Shown here one piece after another: positions 35,558-47,409 of a stretch of 64,000 bases of DNA. Positions within the stretch are counted from its first letter, which is position 1. Every line of letters begins with the position of its first letter. The DNA comes from Burkholderiales bacterium GJ-E10 (GTDB lineage Bacteria > Pseudomonadota > Gammaproteobacteria > Burkholderiales > Burkholderiaceae_F), in contig AP014683.1 in NCBI GenBank assembly GCA_000828975.1, positions 1,193,520 to 1,257,519 on the forward strand. The letters are read 5' to 3'. Below the pieces are notes generated by a model. It searched no databases, was not told the origin of the DNA, and saw only the letters and a program-made list of their open reading frames with translations. Both the position numbers and the translations under genes were made by a program.

Positions 35558-36928
35558 TCAAGCCCCTGTTCCTCCTGTGGTGGTCGAATAGACCGCCGCA
35601 AAACCCCCGCCGGGGGTGCGGAAGTTGGTGGTCTGGCCCTGGTAGACGCGTGCCGCCACCCATTGCGTCGTGCCGTGGTAGGCATAGGCACGCAGGTCGA
35701 ACTTCAGTGCCGCCCCGCCTTCGGCGACCACCCGCTCAGCGGGGGCGGCGAAGCGTTGGGCGATGTATCGCCCGGCGCGAATTTCCTCCCAGACCCGCCG
35801 CGTCAGCTTGTCGCCGCGGTAGGCCGCCCGGGCGCCGTAGCCGGTGACCGGCTTGAAGAACCAGTGCCGCCGCTCGGTCCACAAGCGTTCGGCGTTGTCG
35901 GCGCCGACCGGTTCGGTGCGCGGGACGTGGGCGGCAAGGAGGCGGCCCAGCGCGGGGGGAACGCCGAGTTCGGCCAGCCGGAGCGGGTCGCTCAACCAGA
36001 CGAGCCGCCGCTTGTCGGCATGGAGCGCGTAATTCCGGGGGTTGGGCGTGACCGCGGCGCAGGCCGTCTCGAACGCGGTCCGGACTGCCGCGTTGCGCGG
36101 GTCGTCGAGGTAGAAATCGGTCAAGCGGTTGTAGACGAGATCGACCGGAAAATCCGCGCCGGCATCCTCGCCCTGCGCCGGGATCCAGAGGCGGCCGTCG
36201 CGCACGGCGAGGGCCGCCGGATCGGCGATCCGCGCGCGGATGCCGTGGCGCTCGAACAGCCGCTGGAACAGCAGGAACTCCGGATAGAGGTACTGCGCCT
36301 GCGGATCCTCGTCGACGATCGCCACCGAGCGCAGCGGCCGGTGGCCGCCGGCGAGGCGCCACTCTTCGTGGAACATCGCGACGATGGCGCGCTCGAAGGC
36401 GTCGACGCTCGTCGCGGTCGGCACCAGTCCGGCCATTGCGGGGCAGCACGCGCGCTGCGCGCGCGCGAGGATGGCGTTGAGCATTGCGCCGCCGGCATTG
36501 GTGTTGATCTCGATGAGCTGCGGCACGCCGTCGTCGAGGTGGAAATCGAAACCGAGAAAGACGCCCCGGGGACCGGGCTGGTCCCCGCCGCCGGTCTGCC
36601 GGGCGACGTCCGGCGATTCGCGCAGGGCGGCGTCGCGGTAGCCGGACAGCGCGACGATGTTCTCCACGGCCGCCACGATCTCGCGGATGCGCGCCAGTTG
36701 TGACGGGGCGACGAACACCGGTTGCGGTGCGAAGACGTGGGGGCAGCGGGTCCGCACCCAGTCGGCCAGACGTTCCTGCCCCGGGCCGGCGCCGCTGCGA
36801 TCGCGTTGCCCGCCGAGTTCGCCCAGTTCCCGGTCGATTTCCCGTGCCAGGGTGTCGGGGTCGAGGCTTTCGCAGAAGCACTCGCGGTTGAGGGCTTCGG
36901 TGGCGGGGGCGGAACAGGCGGGAAGCAT
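35558..36928 (-). CDS. Conserved hypothetical protein with ATP-grasp-like features
   Basis: A 456-residue protein. VPQLIEINTNAGGAMLNAILARA (about residues 138-160) matches the Mg/ATP-binding strand of circularly permuted ATP-grasp enzymes such as glutathionylspermidine-synthase-like proteins. HWFFKPVTGYGARAAYRGDKL and RYIAQRFA provide the glycine-rich loop and a second nucleotide-binding strand. It may ligate a carboxylate to an amine, but no substrate can be named. M at 36928 is chosen. It is divergent from tadA with 59 bases between starts. The Thr-Gly-rich end (STTTGGTGA) is short. Confidence 0.7.
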   Translation of the reverse strand: MLPACSAPATEALNRECFCESLDPDTLAREIDRELGELGGQRDRSGAGPGQERLADWVRTRCPHVFAPQPVFVAPSQLARIREIVAAVENIVALSGYRDAALRESPDVARQTGGGDQPGPRGVFLGFDFHLDDGVPQLIEINTNAGGAMLNAILARAQRACCPAMAGLVPTATSVDAFERAIVAMFHEEWRLAGGHRPLRSVAIVDEDPQAQYLYPEFLLFQRLFERHGIRARIADPAALAVRDGRLWIPAQGEDAGADFPVDLVYNRLTDFYLDDPRNAAVRTAFETACAAVTPNPRNYALHADKRRLVWLSDPLRLAELGVPPALGRLLAAHVPRTEPVGADNAERLWTERRHWFFKPVTGYGARAAYRGDKLTRRVWEEIRAGRYIAQRFAAPAERVVAEGGAALKFDLRAYAYHGTTQWVAARVYQGQTTNFRTPGGGFAAVYSTTTGGTGA

Positions 36929-36948
36929 ATACTTCCGGCGAAGACTAG

Positions 36949-38404
<1,456 letters not shown>

Positions 38405-38408
<4 letters not shown>

Positions 38409-40366
38409 CCAGCGGCCCGATCACCCGGCTCGGACTGGCCGACGAGTCCCACGAACACCGGCACGGGCGGATCCGGCACGGGATTGCCGGGGCGGTGTTC
38501 CAGCAGGCGCCGCAGGCCGCGTTGGTGGGCGTGCTCGGGGGCGCGGCGGTGGTGGCGGTGTCCTGGGGAAGTGGAACCCGGGTTGCGGTGCTCGGATGGC
38601 TCGCCGCCGTGCTCCTCGAAACCGCCATGCGCCTGCGCGTGGCGGGCGAGTATGCGGTCCGGGGTCCGGCCGAGGCGGCGGGGGCGGATCCGGGCGTCGC
38701 GGCGACCGCGTGGATCCGGCGCTGGCTCGCGAGCGCCGTGACTGCGGGCGCCTTGTGGGGGGTGGCGGGCGCGTGCTTCTTCCCGTCGTCGCCCGTGCTG
38801 CAACTCGTTCTGGTGGCGGCGATCCTTGGGGTCGTGTTCGGTTCCCTGTCGCAGCTTTCCTCCTACGCGCCGGCACTGCTGGCCTATCTGCCGCTTGCGC
38901 TCCTGCCACTGGCGGCACGGATGTGGGTCGAGCACGCGCCGGTGTATGCGGCGGCGGCGGCCATCGTCGCGGCGATTCTCGGCGCCACGCTCTACATGGG
39001 CCGCAACTACGGGCGCACGGTTGCCGAATCGGTGAAGGCCGGGATCGACAACGAGATCCTGCTCAACCAGCTGATTTCGGAAAAGCGCATCGCCGAGGAC
39101 GCGCGGCGTGCGGCCGAGGCGGCGACGCGCTCCAAGACGCGGTTCTTTGCGGCGGCCAGCCACGACCTCCGGCAGCCGCTGCAGGCCATCGGCATCTACT
39201 GCTCCTTGCTGCGCAAGCGCGCGCAGGGGCCGATCGTGCCGCTGGTGCGCAATCTTTCGGCGGGGGTCGAAACGCTGTCGAATCTGGTGGGGGAACTGCT
39301 CGAGGTGTCCCGCCTCGATGCGGGAGCGATCCAGCCGCGCATCGAATCCGTTTCGCTGGCCGAGGTCTTCACCGGCTTGCAGCGCGAATTCCTGCCGCTG
39401 GCGGAAGCCCGGCGGCTCGAGTTCCGCGTCCGGGAGACCAATCTTTGCGTGACCAGCGACGGCTTGCTGCTGTCGCGCGTCCTGCGCAACCTGCTGGCCA
39501 ATGCAATCCGCTACACCGCCCATGGCGGCGTCCTGCTGGCGGCGCGGCGCCGCGCCGGCGACATCGTCGATCTCGAGATCTGGGACACTGGGCCGGGAAT
39601 CCACAAACAGGACCTGGACCGGATCTTCGACGAGTTCTATCGCGGAGAGAGCGGCAAGGGGGCCTCGGACGGAACCGCCGGCGGATTCGGTCTGGGGCTG
39701 TCGATCGTGCGCCGCATCTGCGGTGTGCTGGGGCACGCGGTCACGGTGCGCACCCGCCCCGGCTTCGGCACGATGTTCCGCGTGCAGGCGCCGTTTTCGG
39801 CGCTGCTGTCGCCGCCGCGCAGCGGTCCGGAGCAGCTGCCCGAGAGCTCCATCCAGCCCATTTCCGGGGTATGCGTCCTGCTGTTCGAGGACAACGAAGG
39901 CATCCTCAACAGCCTGGCGCGGCTGTTGCGGTCATGGGGGGCCGACGTCATTTCCGCCACCGCCTTCACCGGCGCCGTGGTCAAGCGCCTGGGGCGGGAT
40001 TGCCGGGTGGACCTGATCATCGCCGACCAGAATCTGGGCGGACCGGTCGATGGCGCGGAGGCGGCGTTCCGGGTGCGGGAACTGGTGGGCGTGCCGCTGC
40101 CGGTGATCCTGCTGACGGCGATGAGTCCCATGGATGTGCTCGCCGAATTTCATTATCAGATGCGGCGGCGTCTGGAAAGCAACCCGCAGGCGGCCGCCGC
40201 GATCGCGCGCAGCCGGGTGGAGGAGCCGATCGTGCTCACCAAGCCGGCCAACGCCGCCCTGCTCAACGCGCGCATCCTTGCCGCCCTCGGGATCCGGCCG
40301 ATGGATCCGGAGGCGCTCGCGCGCGCGCAGGATGTGGTCGAAGGGTGGGAGGAGCGGATCCTCTGA
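38405..40366 (+). CDS. Hybrid sensor histidine kinase with C-terminal receiver
   Basis: A 653-residue kinase. Residues ~1-200 hold five or six membrane helices without a recognisable periplasmic sensor domain. HisKA contains SHDLRQPLQAIGIY (His near residue 253), and HATPase has NLLANAIRYT, DTGPGI and GGFGLGLSIV. The receiver begins GVCVLLFEDNEG, with phospho-Asp in LIIADQNL, Thr in LLTAMS and Lys in LTKPAN. Between that Thr and Lys lies a long insertion (about 40 residues, LAEFHYQMRRRLESNPQ...) not found in ordinary receivers. No response regulator is encoded alongside. ATG 38405 overlaps the ldcA stop. Confidence 0.9.
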
Positions 40367-40489
40367 ACCGGCCCGGCCGATGGCGCATCCCCGGTTCGAT
40401 CGCACCGGAGGGATGCGACGCGGAGGCCCGGCGGCACCGGTACAATTTCCGGTTTTCCGCCCCGTATCCGGAAGGCGTTCCGCGCTGAC

Positions 40490-42421
40490 ATGATCTCGAT
40501 TTCCCTCCCCGACGGTTCCATCCGCCGCTTCGACGGGGTGCCCACCGTCGCCGAAGTCGCCGCAGCAATCGGTCCCGGCCTCGCCAAGGCGGCGCTGGCC
40601 GGCAAGGTCGACGGCCGCCTGGTCGACACTTCCCACCGCATCGAGCGCGATGCGTCGCTGGCGATCGTCACCGACCGCGATCCGGAGGGGCTGGAGATCC
40701 TGCGCCACTCCACGGCGCACCTGCTGGCGTACGCGGTCAAGGACTTGTTTCCCGACGCCCAGATCACGATCGGACCCGTGATCGAAAACGGGTTCTACTA
40801 CGACATCGCCTACAAGCGTCCCTTCACCCCCGAGGACCTCGGCGCGCTGGAGCGCCGGATGGCGGAACTGGCGGCCCGCGACGAGCCGGTGCGTCGCGAG
40901 GTGTGGGATCGGCAGCAGGCGATCGACTTCTTCCGCGGCAAAGGCGAGCGCTACAAGGCCGAGATCATCGAAGGGATTCCGGCGGATGAGCCGATCTCGG
41001 TCTACTGGGACGGCGAGGGTTTCGTCGACCTTTGCGTGGGACCGCACGTGCCCTCCACCGGGCGGCTGCGCGTCTTCAAGCTGACCAAGGTCGCGGGGGC
41101 GTATTGGCGCGGCGACAGCCGCAACGAGATGCTGCAGCGGATCTATGGCACCGCCTGGGCGAAGAAGGACGAGCAGGACGCCTATCTGCGCATGATCGAG
41201 GAGGCGGAAAAGCGCGACCATCGCCGGCTCGGTCGCGAACTCGATCTGTTCCACCAGCAGGACGAAGCGCCCGGACTGATCTTCTGGCACCCCAAGGGCT
41301 GGGCGGTGTGGCAGCAGGTCGAACAGTACATGCGCAGGGTCTACCAGGACAACGGCTACCAGGAGGTCAAGGCGCCGCAGATCCTCGACCGCAGCTTGTG
41401 GGAGAAGACCGGCCACTGGGACAACTTCCGCGACAACATGTTCACCACGGAGTCCGAGAACCGGCACTACGCCATCAAGCCGATGAATTGTCCGGGGCAC
41501 ATCCAGATCTACAAATCGGATCTGCGTTCGTACCGCGACCTGCCGTTGCGCTACGGCGAGTTCGGTCAATGTCATCGCAACGAACCCTCGGGGGCGCTGC
41601 ACGGCATCATGCGGGTGCGCGGCTTCACCCAGGACGACGGGCACATCTTCTGCACCGAGGAGCAGATCCTCGACGAATGCGTTGCCTACACCGCGCTGCT
41701 GCAGAAGGTCTACCGCGACTTCGGCTTCACCGACATCGCCTACAAGATCGCCACCCGGCCGGCTTCCCGCATCGGCTCCGACGAGTCGTGGGACCGGGCG
41801 GAGGCAGCGCTGCAGGAATCCCTGCGCCGCTCCGGCTGTGCGTTTGCCGTGGCGCCGGGGGAGGGTGCGTTCTACGGCCCGAAGATCGAGTACCACCTCA
41901 AGGATTCGATCGGCCGGTCCTGGCAGTGCGGCACGATCCAGGTCGATTTCGCGATGCCGGGGCGCCTGGGCGCGGAATACGTCGCCGAGGACAACACCCG
42001 CAAGGTCCCGGTGATGCTCCACCGCGCCATCGTGGGCTCCCTGGAACGGTTCATCGGCATTCTCATCGAGCATTACGCCGGCGCGCTGCCGCCGTGGCTG
42101 GCGCCGCAGCAGTTCGCCGTGGCGAGTATTTCGGAATCTTTCGGGGAATACGCCCGCTCGGTTTGCGCCGACTTGAAAAAACAAGGCCTTAGGGGATTTG
42201 CGGATTTGCGCAACGAGAAGATCGCTTATAAAATCCGCAGTCTTGCCTTGCAAAAGATTCCCTACGTTCTGGTAGTGGGGGAGAAGGAAGCGCAGGCAGG
42301 AATGGTTGCCGTGCGCGCGCGCGGCGGAGTCGATCTGGGGGCGATGCCTCTGGCGGACTTCGCGGAGCGCCTTGGTTCGGACGTTGCGCAGCGGCGCAAC
42401 GTGCCCGCCGGCACGGCATAA
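40490..42421 (+). CDS. thrS: Threonyl-tRNA synthetase
   Basis: A 643-residue class II synthetase. Domains in order: TGS (residues ~1-60), the editing SAD domain with [10 protein letters not shown], the catalytic core with zinc-binding Cys in [12 protein letters not shown] and motif 2 [15 protein letters not shown], motif 3 near [10 protein letters not shown], then the anticodon-binding domain. ATG 40490 gives the expected length. It heads the thrS-infC-rpmI-rplT-pheS-pheT cluster; infC follows after 18 bases. The 123-base region before it shows no clear leader structure. Confidence 0.97.
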   Translation: MISISLPDGSIRRFDGVPTVAEVAAAIGPGLAKAALAGKVDGRLVDTSHRIERDASLAIVTDRDPEGLEILRHSTAHLLAYAVKDLFPDAQITIGPVIENGFYYDIAYKRPFTPEDLGALERRMAELAARDEPVRREVWDRQQAIDFFRGKGERYKAEIIEGIPADEPISVYWDGEGFVDLCVGPHVPSTGRLRVFKLTKVAGAYWRGDSRNEMLQRIYGTAWAKKDEQDAYLRMIEEAEKRDHRRLGRELDLFHQQDEAPGLIFWHPKGWAVWQQVEQYMRRVYQDNGYQEVKAPQILDRSLWEKTGHWDNFRDNMFTTESENRHYAIKPMNCPGHIQIYKSDLRSYRDLPLRYGEFGQCHRNEPSGALHGIMRVRGFTQDDGHIFCTEEQILDECVAYTALLQKVYRDFGFTDIAYKIATRPASRIGSDESWDRAEAALQESLRRSGCAFAVAPGEGAFYGPKIEYHLKDSIGRSWQCGTIQVDFAMPGRLGAEYVAEDNTRKVPVMLHRAIVGSLERFIGILIEHYAGALPPWLAPQQFAVASISESFGEYARSVCADLKKQGLRGFADLRNEKIAYKIRSLALQKIPYVLVVGEKEAQAGMVAVRARGGVDLGAMPLADFAERLGSDVAQRRNVPAGTA

Positions 42422-42428
42422 ATTTTTC

Positions 42429-42434
42429 GGAGGA
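42429..42434 (+). promoter_or_regulatory. Ribosome binding site deciding the non-ATG start of infC
   Basis: GGAGGA, 5 bases before the ATC at 42440. The first in-frame ATG is 90 bases further on and has no such site. Confidence 0.85.
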
Positions 42435-42439
42435 ATACC

Positions 42440-42961
42440 ATCGCTCAGGAACGTTCGCATCGCATCAACGGCGAAATCACGGCCCTCGAAGTCCGACTGG
42501 TCGGAATCGAGGGAGAACCGATCGGCGTCATGCGGCTGGGGGAAGCCCGGCGGATGGCCGAAGAGGCAGACGTCGATCTCGTGGAAATTGCACCGACGGC
42601 GGAGCCGCCCGTGTGCCGGCTCATGGACTACGGCAAGTTCCGGTACCAAGAGCAGAAACGGGCGCATGAGGCCAAGCTCAAGCAGCGGCAGATCCAGGTC
42701 AAGGAAATCAAGTTCCGTCCGGCAACGGACGACAATGATTACAACACCAAGATCCGCAAGCTCGCCCAGTTCCTCGAAGAGGGCGACAAGGCCAAGGTGA
42801 CGATGCGGTTTCGCGGTCGCGAAATGGCGCACCAGGAACTGGGCCTCAAGGTGCTGGAGCGGGTGCGCGACGATCTGCTCGAAGTGAGCCAGGTCGAGGC
42901 GATGCCCAAGCTGGAAGGGCGCCAGATGGTGATGGTGCTCGCGCCGAAAAAGAAAAAGTAA
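42440..42961 (+). CDS. infC: Translation initiation factor IF-3 (rare ATC start)
   Basis: A 173-residue IF-3. Starting at ATC 42440 the protein reads (M)[21 protein letters not shown], the conserved IF-3 N-terminus; the first ATG (42530) would remove 30 conserved residues. Both domains are present, with the linker [16 protein letters not shown] and the C-domain [21 protein letters not shown]. In proteobacteria infC uses an abnormal start codon (AUU, AUC, AUA), and IF-3 discriminates against such starts, so it limits its own synthesis. GGAGGA sits 5 bases upstream of the ATC. Confidence 0.96.
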   Translation: MAQERSHRINGEITALEVRLVGIEGEPIGVMRLGEARRMAEEADVDLVEIAPTAEPPVCRLMDYGKFRYQEQKRAHEAKLKQRQIQVKEIKFRPATDDNDYNTKIRKLAQFLEEGDKAKVTMRFRGREMAHQELGLKVLERVRDDLLEVSQVEAMPKLEGRQMVMVLAPKKKK

Positions 42962-42964
42962 GGA

Positions 42965-42994
42965 TTTTTCCCGCTCGTGGGCGAGCGGGAAAAA
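42965..42994 (+). promoter_or_regulatory. Perfect 13-bp hairpin between infC and rpmI
   Basis: TTTTTCCCGCTCG, loop TGGG, CGAGCGGGAAAAA. It starts 4 bases after the infC stop. The base of the stem is A-U and no U-run follows, so it is not a classical terminator in the sense direction. It may be an mRNA processing or pausing element, or part of the L20 control of rpmI-rplT. Confidence 0.65.
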
Positions 42995-43110
42995 GGGCGT
43001 GGACGTTCGCACGGATGTGCGGACGATTCCCGCCGACAAGTGCCGCAGGCCATTCAAGTTCTGGCGAGCGCCAGACGCCCCGCGGCATCGAAAAAGAGAG
43101 AGGTGCAGTC

Positions 43111-43308
43111 ATGCCCAAGATGAAGACCAAGAAGAGCGCGGCGAAACGTTTTCAGATTCGCGCCAGCGGCTCGATCAAGCGCGGTCAGGCCTTCAAACGG
43201 CACATTCTGACCAAGAAGTCGACCAAGACCAAGCGCCAACTGCGCGGTGCGGTGAATCTGCATCCGTCCGACGAATTGTCGGTCCGGCGCATGATGCCGT
43301 ATGCCTGA
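43111..43308 (+). CDS. rpmI: 50S ribosomal protein L35
   Basis: A 65-residue basic protein, [14 protein letters not shown] at the start and RRMMPYA at the end, matching L35 throughout. AGAGAGAGGTG upstream is a usable ribosome site. It lies between infC and rplT as in most bacteria. In E. coli the L35 leader is the binding site for repression by L20; a 149-base leader with a strong hairpin is present here. Confidence 0.97.
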   Translation: MPKMKTKKSAAKRFQIRASGSIKRGQAFKRHILTKKSTKTKRQLRGAVNLHPSDELSVRRMMPYA

Positions 43309-43354
43309 GCGTCGTTCGAGTCCATCCGTTCTTCCTGATCCAGTGAGGTAAAAA

Positions 43355-43717
43355 ATGCCCCGAGTAAAACGTGGCGTGACGGCGCGTGCGCGCCATAAGA
43401 AGGTTCTTGCCGCAGCCAAGGGATTCACCCAACGGCGCAAAAACGTATTCCGGATCGCCAAGCAGGCGGTCATGAAGGCCGGGCAATATGCCTACCGCGA
43501 CCGCCGCACGAAGAAGCGCGTGTTCCGTTCGCTGTGGATCGCCCGGATCAACGCCGCGGTCCGCGAGCACGACCTGACCTACAGCGTGTTCATCAACGGC
43601 CTCAACAAGGCGCAGATCGACCTCGACCGCAAGGTGCTGGCCGACATGGCGGTGCTCGACAAGCCGTCGTTCGCGGCCATCGTCGAACGGGTCAAGGCCA
43701 CCCTGGCCGCCGCCTGA
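43355..43717 (+). CDS. rplT: 50S ribosomal protein L20
   Basis: A 120-residue protein, [18 protein letters not shown], with [23 protein letters not shown] in the middle. Full family length. L20 is needed early in 50S assembly and normally represses its own operon. It starts 46 bases after rpmI; GAGGT precedes the ATG. A UUCG hairpin follows 13 bases after its stop. Confidence 0.97.
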   Translation: MPRVKRGVTARARHKKVLAAAKGFTQRRKNVFRIAKQAVMKAGQYAYRDRRTKKRVFRSLWIARINAAVREHDLTYSVFINGLNKAQIDLDRKVLADMAVLDKPSFAAIVERVKATLAAA

Positions 43718-43730
43718 CGCCCTGCTCCCC

Positions 43731-43750
43731 CGCTCCCGTTCGCGGGAGCG
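43731..43750 (+). terminator. UUCG-capped hairpin after rplT
   Basis: CGCTCCCG, loop TTCG, CGGGAGCG: an 8-bp stem with a very stable tetraloop, in the 154-base gap between rplT and pheS. No T-run follows. It may weaken read-through or protect the upstream message; a full terminator is unlikely because pheS has no obvious own promoter. Confidence 0.55.
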
Positions 43751-43871
43751 CGTCGGGGTGGGGATGCGCAATCGAAACCCGGAGCCGATTCCTCCTCGCC
43801 CCGCCCCGATCCCCGGAGGGGGAGGGGATTGGTTCCTGGCACGACGCGGAGCAACGCACAAAGGAACCCGC

Positions 43872-44891
43872 TTGGACTCGCTGGAACTGCTGATCGACGA
43901 AGCGCGTCGGGCATTTGCCGCGGCGACGCAGCCCGCCGCGCTCGAGAACGAGAAGGCGCGCTTTCTCGGCAAGAGCGGAAGTCTCACCGAACTGCTCAAG
44001 CGGCTCGGGAGCCTGGACCCCGAGCAGCGCCGGGCCGAAGGCGCGCGGATCAACGCCGCCAAGGCCGCGATCGAAGGCATGCTGACGGAACAGCGGACCC
44101 GACTGGCGCAGGAGGCGATGCAGGCCCGGCTCTCGGCCGAGGCGGTCGACGTCAGCCTGCCGGGGCGGCGGCGGAATCCGGGTGGAATCCACCCGGTCCT
44201 GCGCACCTGGATGCGGGTCGAGGAGATCTTCTCGTCGATCGGGTTCGATGTCGCCGACGGTCCGGAAATCGAGACCGACTGGTTCAACTTCACCGCGCTC
44301 AACAACCCCGACAACCATCCGGCGCGGTCGATGCAGGATACGTTCTACGTCGACGTCGATGACGCCGACGGCAAGCCGCTGTTGCTGCGCACGCATACGT
44401 CGCCGATCCAGGTGCGTTATGCCCGGCGCACGCCGCCGCCGCTGCGGGTGATCGCGCCGGGTCGGACCTACCGGGTCGACAGCGATGCAACCCATTCGCC
44501 GATGTTCCACCAGGTCGAAGGCTTGTGGATCGACGAAGATGTGAGCTTTGCCGACCTCAAAGGGGTGTACACCGATTTCCTGCGACGCTTCTTCGAGACC
44601 GACGATCTCGTCGTGCGGTTCCGGCCGTCGTATTTCCCGTTCACGGAGCCGTCCGCCGAGATCGACATGATGTTCACGAGCGGAGCGCGCAAGGGCCGCT
44701 GGCTGGAGATCTCCGGTGCCGGTCAGGTGCATCCCAAGGTCGTGCAGAACTTCGGACTCGATCCCGAGCGGTACATCGGTTTTGCCTTCGGATCCGGCCT
44801 GGAGCGGCTGACGATGCTGCGCTACGGCGTCGATGATCTGCGCCTCTTCTTCGAGGGCGATCTGCGGTTTCTTGAAACCTTCTCGCGCTGA
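43872..44891 (+). CDS. pheS: Phenylalanyl-tRNA synthetase alpha subunit
   Basis: A 339-residue catalytic subunit. The N-terminal coiled coil ([33 protein letters not shown]) binds tRNA. Motif 2 includes [13 protein letters not shown], and [16 protein letters not shown] is motif 3. The TTG start at 43872 gives the normal length and has AAAGGA 8 bases upstream; there is no earlier suitable ATG in the conserved part. pheT follows 12 bases later; together they form the alpha2beta2 enzyme. Confidence 0.95.
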   Translation: MDSLELLIDEARRAFAAATQPAALENEKARFLGKSGSLTELLKRLGSLDPEQRRAEGARINAAKAAIEGMLTEQRTRLAQEAMQARLSAEAVDVSLPGRRRNPGGIHPVLRTWMRVEEIFSSIGFDVADGPEIETDWFNFTALNNPDNHPARSMQDTFYVDVDDADGKPLLLRTHTSPIQVRYARRTPPPLRVIAPGRTYRVDSDATHSPMFHQVEGLWIDEDVSFADLKGVYTDFLRRFFETDDLVVRFRPSYFPFTEPSAEIDMMFTSGARKGRWLEISGAGQVHPKVVQNFGLDPERYIGFAFGSGLERLTMLRYGVDDLRLFFEGDLRFLETFSR

Positions 44892-44903
44892 GGTTCACGG
44901 GCA

Positions 44904-47009
44904 ATGAAGATTGCAGTCGAATGGCTGTTGGAGTTCGTGCCTGCCGCCGCCGGAACGGATGTTGCGGTGCTGGCGGATGCGCTCACCATGGGCGGGCTCG
45001 AGGTCGAGTCGGTGTCCGCCGACGGCGCGACGATCGAAATCAAGGCCACGCCCAACCGCGGCGACTGCCTGAGCGCGGTCGGCGTGGCGCGCGAACTGGC
45101 GGCATTGCGCGGATTGCCGCTCCGGGTGCCCGAGCGCGCGCCCCATCCGGAAAACGACCCGCAATCGCTCCCGGTGCGGATCGACGCGCCCGACCTCTGC
45201 GGGCGCTTTGCGGGGCAGGTGCTGCGCGGGCTCAACGCCCGGGCGGAAACCCCCGACTGGATGAAGCGACGCCTGGAACAGTCGGGGCAGCGTCCGGTCT
45301 CCGCGCTGGTCGACATCTCCAACTACGTCATGTTCGAGACCGGTCAGCCGACGCACGTCTTCGATCTGGCCAGGCTGCAGGGGGGCCTGCAGGTGCGCTG
45401 GGCGCGGCCGGGGGAGACGATCGCGCTGCTCAACGAGCAGACGGTCACCCTCGATGAACATTTCGGCGTGGTGGCCGACGAGGCGGGCGCGCAGGCGATC
45501 GCCGGAATCATGGGCGGTGCGGCAACCTCGGTCACGCTCGAGACCACGGACGTGGTACTCGAGGCGGCGTTCTGGCGGCCGGAAGCGATCCAGGGGCGCG
45601 CGCGCCGCCTGAACTTCACGACCGAAGCCGCACACCGCTTCGAACGCGGCGTCGACTTTCAGCGCACCGTCGCCGCGCTGGGGCGGCTGACCCAACTCGC
45701 CGTCGAGATCTGCGGCACTGCCGAGACTCGGGTCGGACCGGTGGCCGACCACGTCACCGAACTTCCCGGGCGCAACCCGGTATCCATGCGCTTGGAGCGC
45801 CTGCGCCGCATCCTCGGCGTGGCGCTGAGTTCGATCCAGGTCGAACGCTGCTTTGAACGCCTCGGATTTCCGTGGCGGCGCGACGGCAACGTCTTTCGCG
45901 TCACGCCGCCCAGCTACCGGTTCGATCTGCAGATCGAGGTTGATCTGATCGAAGAGGTGGCGCGGATCTACGGGTACGAAAACATCCCGGCGGAGCCGCC
46001 GCGTTCCCGCGCGCAGATGCGCGTGCGCCCGGAGGGGCGCCGCGCCGCGCACGCGCTGCGCCGCGACCTGGCGCAGGCGGGATACCAGGAACTCGTGAAC
46101 TTCAGTTTCGTTCCCGAGGCTTGGGAGGCCGATTTCGGCGCCGATCCGGCGGGCACAGTGCGGCTGCTCAACCCCATCGCCCAGCAGCATGCGGTGATGC
46201 GCAGCCATCTACTGGGCGGTCTGGTCGGCAACCTGCGCTACAACCTCAACCGGCAGGCGACGCGCGTGCGGACGTTCGAACTGGGTGCCGTATTCACCCG
46301 CGCACCCAAGCCCGACGACGCCATGTGCGCGCCGCAGGCCGTTCCGGGCGTGTTCCAGGAGCAGCGGCTCGCGGCGCTGGCGTATGGCCCCGCGGAACAC
46401 GAGCAGTGGGGCATTGCACCCAGGCCGGTCGACCTGTTCGACGTCAAGGGGGATCTGGAGCGGCTGCTGACCCCGTTGACGGCGAAATTCACGGCAGACC
46501 GGCATCCCGCCCTGCACCCCGGCCGTTGCGCCCGCGTCACGCTTGGCGACCGGCCGCTCGGATGGATCGGCGAACTGCATCCGCGCCTGTGCGAGGCCTT
46601 CGAGTTGCCGGCCGCACCGATCCTCTTCGAAATCGCCGTGGCGCCGGTGCTGGAGATCGGTGTTCCGGTGGCCCAGGAGGTGCCGCGCTTTCCCGCGCTG
46701 GTACGCGACATCGCGGTGCTGGTCGATGCCGCGGCCCCGGCGGGGCAGATCCTCGACGACCTGCGTGCCTGCGCGCGGCAGGATGGATCGGCGCTGTCCG
46801 CCGTCCGATCGGTGGACCTCTTCGACGTGTTTGTGCCCAAGCCCTCGGCTGCGAGTGATAACGCCTTGTTAATCAAGGAAAAAAGCCTTGCGTTTCGGGT
46901 GATTCTGCAAGATACTCGCCGTTCCTTGACGGATTCGGATGCCGACGAGGCGCGTGCCGCGCTACTTTCCTTCCTGCAGCACCGTTGGGGGGCGCGGGTG
47001 CGCCAATGA
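44904..47009 (+). CDS. pheT: Phenylalanyl-tRNA synthetase beta subunit lacking the N-terminal tRNA-binding OB domain
   Basis: A 701-residue protein, about 95 shorter than the usual ~795. The N-terminus [15 protein letters not shown] and [11 protein letters not shown] are normal. The sequence then jumps almost at once to [21 protein letters not shown] (residues ~44-64), which in ordinary PheT lies near residue 155. The missing part is the EMAP/Trbp111-like OB fold that binds tRNA outside the active site. The B3/B4 editing domain ([22 protein letters not shown]), B5, and the ferredoxin-fold anticodon-binding domain at the end are present. The frame is clean across the gap. It is either a genuine variant or a domain loss. 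Confidence 0.93.
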   Translation: MKIAVEWLLEFVPAAAGTDVAVLADALTMGGLEVESVSADGATIEIKATPNRGDCLSAVGVARELAALRGLPLRVPERAPHPENDPQSLPVRIDAPDLCGRFAGQVLRGLNARAETPDWMKRRLEQSGQRPVSALVDISNYVMFETGQPTHVFDLARLQGGLQVRWARPGETIALLNEQTVTLDEHFGVVADEAGAQAIAGIMGGAATSVTLETTDVVLEAAFWRPEAIQGRARRLNFTTEAAHRFERGVDFQRTVAALGRLTQLAVEICGTAETRVGPVADHVTELPGRNPVSMRLERLRRILGVALSSIQVERCFERLGFPWRRDGNVFRVTPPSYRFDLQIEVDLIEEVARIYGYENIPAEPPRSRAQMRVRPEGRRAAHALRRDLAQAGYQELVNFSFVPEAWEADFGADPAGTVRLLNPIAQQHAVMRSHLLGGLVGNLRYNLNRQATRVRTFELGAVFTRAPKPDDAMCAPQAVPGVFQEQRLAALAYGPAEHEQWGIAPRPVDLFDVKGDLERLLTPLTAKFTADRHPALHPGRCARVTLGDRPLGWIGELHPRLCEAFELPAAPILFEIAVAPVLEIGVPVAQEVPRFPALVRDIAVLVDAAAPAGQILDDLRACARQDGSALSAVRSVDLFDVFVPKPSAASDNALLIKEKSLAFRVILQDTRRSLTDSDADEARAALLSFLQHRWGARVRQ

Positions 47010-47034
47010 TGGCTGCCGTAGCGATACGCCCGTG

Positions 47035-47394
47035 ATGAACGCATTCAAGTTTCCCGTTCTGCCCAACTCCGGCGCGCGCCCGGACTTCGGGCGCGAGTGC
47101 CGCACGACCACCAAGGCCGAGATCGCCGATTCCCTGTTCGAGCACCTCGGATTGAACAAGCGGGAAGCCAAGGACATGGTCGAAGCCTTTTTCGACGAGA
47201 TCGCGCAAGCGCTGGTGCGCGGCGAAACGGTCAAGCTGTCGGGGTTCGGAAATTTCCAGCTTCGGAACAAGCCGACCCGTCCGGGCCGCAACCCCAAGAC
47301 GGGCGAAGAGATCGCGATTTCCGCCCGGCGGGTCGTGACCTTCCATGCCAGCCAGAAGCTCAAGGCCAACGTCGAAAACGGGCCGGCCGAATAA
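47035..47394 (+). CDS. ihfA: Integration host factor alpha subunit
   Basis: A 119-residue DNA-bending protein. [33 protein letters not shown] is the dimerisation part, and [26 protein letters not shown] holds the DNA-intercalating proline arm. ATG 47035 gives about 20 extra N-terminal residues ([19 protein letters not shown]) compared with the E. coli protein; no later good start exists before the conserved part. pheT is immediately upstream, the classical arrangement. Confidence 0.95.
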   Translation: MNAFKFPVLPNSGARPDFGRECRTTTKAEIADSLFEHLGLNKREAKDMVEAFFDEIAQALVRGETVKLSGFGNFQLRNKPTRPGRNPKTGEEIAISARRVVTFHASQKLKANVENGPAE

Positions 47395-47409
47395 TTTCGG
47401 ATCTCCCGA

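Noticed and set aside
39932-43057. Minus-strand open frame of 1041 codons across the kinase, thrS and infC
   Set aside because: It lies antisense to thrS and infC, whose products are unmistakable. Its translation is low-complexity Arg/His/Leu-rich sequence typical of GC-rich shadow frames.
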